From Cryptomeria japonica (taxonomy: Eukaryota > Streptophyta > Pinopsida > Cupressales > Cupressaceae): 37,000 nucleotides of DNA. Under the pieces are notes generated by a model. The model was given only the letters and a program-made list of their open reading frames with translations, had not been told where the DNA came from and made no database searches. A program made the position numbers and the translations under genes. Of this stretch, positions 33,225 through 37,000 are shown piece after piece. How positions within the stretch are numbered: position 1 is the stretch's first letter; the number at the start of each line of letters is the position of its first letter. The DNA lies in contig NC_081408.1 of assembly GCF_030272615.1 (NCBI RefSeq), positions 312,251,118 to 312,288,117 on the forward strand. Direction: 5' to 3'.

Positions 33225-34108
33225 TTTTGAAACCCCTGAATGTGAAAACTTAATAAAAGCCCACACGAGAAGACCACTAGCAATAAGTGAATGCGTCTGC
33301 CACAAATGAAATACAAGCTCCCAATATGACCACTAATAGCAAAACACCCAAGCCACGGCAAAACAAATCCATCCAAATATAAGCAGATAAAAAAACTATT
33401 GGCATAGGCAAAATTAAAAAAATTCTTTAAAAAAATTTCAAACACCTACAACCGAAAAATCACCAAGAAGAAACCAAAATATGCAGTTAATTTAGCGCAA
33501 TGAAATGCATCAATTGCAGACCAAAACTTCCTTAAATCTGACCTCAAAAGATTGATGAAAATTCTCATGAACGAATGGAGTTGCTGGATGACGGCTCTAA
33601 TACCAGGTTGGAGTGATCAACCTCCCAAGAGCAAAAACAGCTATAAACATTTATACAAGAGATATATTTTGGAACCCTTGAATGTGAAAACTTAATAAAA
33701 GCCCACACAAGAAGACCACTAGCAATAAGTGAATGTGTCTGCCTCAAATGAAATACAGGCTCCCAATATGACCACTAATAGCAAATCACCCAAGCAGCGG
33801 CAAAACAAATCCGTTCAAATATGAGCAGATCAAAAAACTATTTGCGTAGGCGAAATTAAAAAATTTCTTAAAAAAAATTCAAACGCCTACAACCAAAAAA
33901 TCACCAGGAAGAAACCAAGATATGCGGTTAATTCAGCGCAATGAAATGCACCAATTGCAGACCAAAACTTCCTAAATCTGACCTCAAAATAGAATGATGA
34001 AAATTCTCAAGAATGAAAGGAGTTGCTGGATGACGGCTCTAATACCATGTTGGAGTGATCAACCTCCCAAGAGCAAAAACAGCTATAAATCTTCACACAA
34101 GAGAGATA
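33225..34108 (-). repeat. 442-bp tandem duplication spanning element B leader, primer site and LTR edge
   Basis: Copies 33225-33666 and 33667-34108 share CCTGAATGTGAAAACTTAAT-like starts (with small changes), CCCAATATGACCACTAATAG and GGAGTTGCTGGATGACGG. Copy 1 thus contains a second primer-site copy (about 33593-33605) and about 60 bp of the LTR edge. The junction is at a TTTT. The copies have diverged at many positions. Confidence 0.92.
34035..34047 (-). other. Element B primer-binding site
   Basis: The minus strand reads TGGTATTAGAGCC directly after the LTR end CTCCAACA, one mismatch from the initiator-Met tRNA site TGGTATCAGAGCC. Confidence 0.88.
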
Positions 34109-34339
34109 TATTTCACCAATAGATAAATGAATTGAGATGTTTTGAAGTGTATAAGCGCCTTGCTTATAAAGGCAAATGCGAGAAAAGGAGCACCAATGAG
34201 GTGAAAGGGTAGGGAGGGAGTAGGTAACATCCAACTACCCAAGTACAAATACCTATGCACTTAGGAAATATTAAATTAAGACAACTAATACCTAAGTGGA
34301 ACTTAAGCATAATGAGTAACTAATTAATTTACTCCAACA
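34048..34339 (-). repeat. Element B 5' LTR
   Basis: The 292-bp LTR has tips TGTTGGAGT and ACTCCAACA, a 9-bp terminal inverted repeat. It aligns with 22031-22319 at about 88% by eye. One extra A (34340) lies between the tip and the TTCTC target duplication. Confidence 0.92.
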
Positions 34340-34340
34340 A

Positions 34341-35285
34341 TTCTCGCCTATGAATGCCACCTCTAGTGTCTTTTTCTTGAACACTTTATGATGAAACCTA
34401 TTAAGAATATAGAAAGCTACAAGACATGGTTCTTCCCAGAGGCACTTGGGTACATCTAGACCATGGATCATAGATTTGGCTCTCTCTATGATGGACCTAT
34501 TCTTCTTCTTTGCAACTTCATTTTTTTAAGAGTTGTATGGAACTATAGCACCTTCTTGATTCCTACTTCCCTACCAAAAGAGTCAAACTCCTTGGAGGTA
34601 TACTCCCCTCCATTTTGAGAATTTAATACCTTAATATTCTTTCTTTTTCATTCTCTATAAGAGGCCTTAAATGCTTGAAACTATCCAAGGCTTCATCCCT
34701 GGTCTTCATGAAGTAAATCTAGGATTTCCTTAAGGAATCATCAATAAAAAATACATAGTAAATGCTACCTAATAAAGAAGCTGAAGACATGGGTCCATTT
34801 ACATCTGAGTGGATTAAATCAAGAATCTATTTTTATCAATGTTTAATGCAAGGAAAAACAACCTTCAAATACTTGTTGAGTGCACAACCCTTGCATATTC
34901 TTTTCTTCTCAACATTGAAGTCAAGCATTCCCTACAACACATCCTTCAAGATTGGCAACATTCCATAGTGCAAGGGACCTAATCTTTTGTGCCAAAGCTC
35001 AAAAATTTGTCTCTATCATGCACTAGGGCTCTCATAGGATCTCCTTCCAACTTATATAGCTCATCCTCTTAAACAATCTAGCCAACAATGACCAAGATCC
35101 ATTCACCTCTTCCAAATGAGAACTTGTTGACCATCAAACCCAGCCATACATGTGAGATCTGTCAATAGTGAAACTAAAAGTAGATTCCAACCTATATCGA
35201 CCATCCTCTTGAAAACTCTAGCTAACAATGACCAAGATCCGCCCCACGTCTTCCAAATGAGAACTTGGTGATCATGTAGCATGGC
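34341..35285 (-). pseudogene. Copia element A: GAG-pre-integrase and integrase
   Basis: Minus-strand blocks from right to left are: LHDHQVLIWKT near 35240-35280; LYKLEGDPMRALVHDRDKF near 35010-35065; LWHKRLGPLHYGMLPILK near 34950-35000, carrying the His pair of the integrase zinc finger; CKGCALNKYLK near 34870-34900, carrying its Cys pair; the integrase core, with a YTSKEFDSF block near 34590; and SMIHGLDVPKCLWEEP near 34435-34480, followed by FYILNRFHHKVFKKK and LEVAFIGE. Stops and frameshifts break the frame repeatedly. The last block ends exactly at element B and resumes at 22030. Sequence to the right of 35285 no longer matches, so gag and the 5' LTR of A are missing. Confidence 0.9.
35045..35279 (+). 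repeat. Direct repeat in copia A, period about 140 bp
   Basis: Copies 35045-35136 and 35185-35279 share TTCCAAC.TATAT, CATCCTCTT, AACAATGACCAAGATCC and TCTTCCAAATGAGAACTTG. The pair repeats the VLIWK-containing segment of the polyprotein. Confidence 0.85.
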
Positions 35286-36523
35286 CACTGCAATTCAAGA
35301 AGGAAAATGTAAAACTACAGCAAGCAAATAAGATGGATCAACCTGCCCAGAATTGTGAATGAGCATGCAATGTAATAGGTTTAATGCCAAGAATTTGTCC
35401 CAAACCTTGAAATGAGTAATGAGTTTTCCATGAACCCCTGGGCCTACATATATAAAGTGTTCACTTAATAGGAAGGTCCATTAATCCTTAACAAGAGGAA
35501 GGGTAGAAAGTTCCTGCAAAAGAAGATTTCAGCCTTGCACCCTTTGTGAAGCAGTTTAAACTCTGAATTCTGTAATGCCATTTTTTCAGTTATACTATTG
35601 CAATCTTCCCATCCAATCTAAATTTTGCTTCTGCATATATTGTGTGTTATTTGTTGCTGCTTAATTACACTGCCCTTAGTTGGGTACTCTAACCTTGGCA
35701 CTGCATCACCAAGGGAATATGAGTTCCTTTAAATAGGATCAACCCCTTTCTTGCAGAGTGGGTAAGAATCTATAAGAACCACTGCAGGTAAGAATCTAAA
35801 GGAGAGACTTCTCATATAGGGACTACTGCAGATAAGCACTTCTGCACTGTGCAGGTACCAAAAAAAACAAAAATCCCACTGTGCAGGTACAGATCAATAT
35901 TTTTTTTATTGCACAGTTGAGACTCAATATATATGTATCCTACTAAAATATTGAGATTGGTGAGGAGTTCCTAATCACAAATAACATCCAATCTAGCGCA
36001 CAGTATCTAGTCCTTTACAAGCTAATTATCACAAAAAGCATCATTTGTAATTGTCGGATATCAATATCAAATACTCACAGGAACACAAGCACATAAACAT
36101 TTTTGCCAAAATTTACTTCACCAATCCTCCATTTGATACAAGAGTCTACTATGGCTTTCACAAAACCAAGATTAAAACAATGCAAGTTAATCTTCCCAAT
36201 GAAAAACTTCAAATTCCAATCCAGAAAGGATTTGACTGGCGTGTATCCTAAACAAAACCAAAAACCTATCAGACTCACTAATTACAAGAATAGCAAAATG
36301 TCCAACAAAAACTATAAGTTTAATAAGATTCCCCATTTTCTAGAAAAAGAAGTTCCCTGCCATAATGAGCATTCAATGATGGATAATCCTCCTCTATGTT
36401 TACCTCTTCTTCCACTTACCAACCACCCACTCTTCTCCCCATAAATTAAACTCTTCCAAAGTATATCATAACAGCATAGATTCCAGCTCAAGGGCATGCA
36501 CTATGGCTTCTCCCAAGGCTTAA
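35286..36523. other. Unassigned intergenic DNA
   Basis: No recognisable gene or element. A short direct repeat, CTGTGCAGGTAC, occurs near 35846 and 35879, and AAGAATCTA repeats near 35765-35800. Open frames at 36051-36497 show no motif. Confidence 0.4.
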
Positions 36524-36537
36524 TGTAATGTCCCCTT

Positions 36538-36696
36538 TGTTGCAAGGTGTGCGCCCTTGGTCTCCTTGTGCTGTGCAGCGCAGAGCTCGGGTTTGTGACA
36601 TGGCTTAACCGCCTCCTGTGGATTCTATAAGTCTAGTGGTTGTATCGAGCATTAACAGGTCGATCTTTTGGTGCAACGGCAACCACACTTGTAACA
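36538..36696 (+). repeat. TRIM 5' LTR
   Basis: Tips are TGTTGCAAGG and CTTGTAACA. TGTT...AACA forms the terminal inverted repeat. Confidence 0.95.
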
Positions 36697-36698
36697 AG

Positions 36699-36710
36699 TG
36701 GTATCAGAGC
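36699..36710 (+). other. TRIM primer-binding site
   Basis: TGGTATCAGAGC is a perfect match to the initiator-Met tRNA primer site, 2 bp after the LTR. Confidence 0.95.
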
Positions 36711-36752
36711 TTGGTCACAGGTTCAAACCCCTCGCTTGCACTAGGAGGGAAT

Positions 36753-36911
36753 TGTTGCAAGGTGTGCACCCTTGGTCTCCTTGTGCTGTGCAGCGCAACG
36801 CTCGAATTTGTGACATGGCTTAACCGCCTCCTATGGATTCTATAAGTCTAGTGGTTATATCAGGCATTAATAGGTCGATCTTTTGGTGCAACGGCAACCA
36901 CACTTGTAACA
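36753..36911 (+). repeat. TRIM 3' LTR
   Basis: Same length and tips as the 5' LTR. Relative to it there are seven G-to-A changes, one C-to-T, one A-to-G and one A-to-C. Confidence 0.95.
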
Positions 36912-37000
36912 CCCTTTTGGGATATACCTGATTTTTGCCCAAAAATAGCAATTCCAAAAAAAAAAAGGATTTAAAAAGAGTATTCTATAAATAAATTACA

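Larger units (their letters stand above)
22031..34340 (-). mobile_element. Element B: copia-type LTR element without polymerase, split by element C
   Basis: Direct LTRs of about 290 bp lie at both ends. On the minus strand the primer site is directly next to the 5' LTR and the polypurine tract directly next to the 3' LTR. The insertion is between the integrase and reverse transcriptase parts of copia A with a TTCTC duplication. Without element C it is about 4.8 kb. I find no protease, integrase or reverse transcriptase in the internal region, so it looks non-autonomous. The LTRs are about 88% identical by eye, which suggests an old insertion. Confidence 0.85.
36538..36911 (+). mobile_element. 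Complete TRIM (terminal-repeat retrotransposon in miniature)
   Basis: The 374-bp element has two 159-bp LTRs (36538-36696 and 36753-36911) and a perfect CCCTT target duplication (36533-36537 and 36912-36916). Its 56-bp internal part holds a primer site and a polypurine tract (CTAGGAGGGAAT before the 3' LTR). It encodes nothing and needs another element's enzymes. The LTRs differ at 10 of 159 positions by my count. No 5S rRNA-like segment was recognised, so it is not obviously a Cassandra element. Confidence 0.95.
36524..37000 (+). mobile_element. Start of another LTR, interrupted by the TRIM
   Basis: TGTAATGTCCC at 36524 resembles the TGTGATGTCCC tips of LTR F and element G. After removing the TRIM it continues CTTTTGGGATATACCTGA to the window edge. 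Identity rests on the tip motif only. Confidence 0.5.

Noticed and set aside
36538-36911. Cassandra-type element with 5S rRNA-like LTR
   Set aside because: I could not recognise the 5S internal promoter boxes in the LTR.

Overview
The window looks like intergenic DNA from a large, repeat-rich plant genome, most likely a gymnosperm (conifer-type). That placement is an inference from the deep nesting of old LTR retrotransposons, long AT-rich stretches with no intact gene, and initiator-Met tRNA primer sites at several elements. I see no intact host gene. The only clear host coding sequence is one 85-bp exon of a VIP1/RF2a-type bZIP factor at 4499-4583 (minus), with good splice sites.

Left part (1-11.7 kb): a decayed hAT transposase fragment (about 1158-1620, minus), three independent head-to-tail duplications (3018-3830, 6425-6655, 6715-7650), the bZIP exon, a tRNA-derived SINE with a 15-bp target-site duplication (7966-8212), and a probable minus-strand LTR with a primer site (10135-11667).

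Middle part (11.7-17 kb): an L1-type LINE endonuclease reading frame beginning at 11740 is split by element E (11777-16547, target duplication GAATA). Element E is itself split by a solo LTR, F (14517-15855).

Right part (17.6-35.3 kb): a decayed Ty1/copia polyprotein (element A, minus strand) can be followed through GAG-pre-integrase, integrase, reverse transcriptase and RNase H, but two insertions cut it. Element G (17621-20497), an internally deleted LTR retrotransposon, sits in RNase H. Element B (22031-34340), a copia-type LTR element with no recognisable polymerase, sits between integrase and reverse transcriptase with target duplication TTCTC. Element B is in turn split by element C (24882-32372, target duplication GAAGG).

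Element C is the most unusual object. It is 7,491 bp, has TG...CA ends and a perfect 5-bp target duplication, but no repeated LTRs at its ends. It carries a long minus-strand reading frame of 1,072 codons with only three in-frame stops, all TAG. It also carries 13 copies of a strong imperfect hairpin, nearly all spaced 166-167 bp. It is best read as a giant solo LTR whose U3 region encodes a protein and holds a hairpin array.

The right edge holds a complete 374-bp TRIM (36538-36911; 159-bp LTRs; target duplication CCCTT) inserted 14 bp inside the tip of another LTR. Coordinates and identities were read by eye; no database search was possible.
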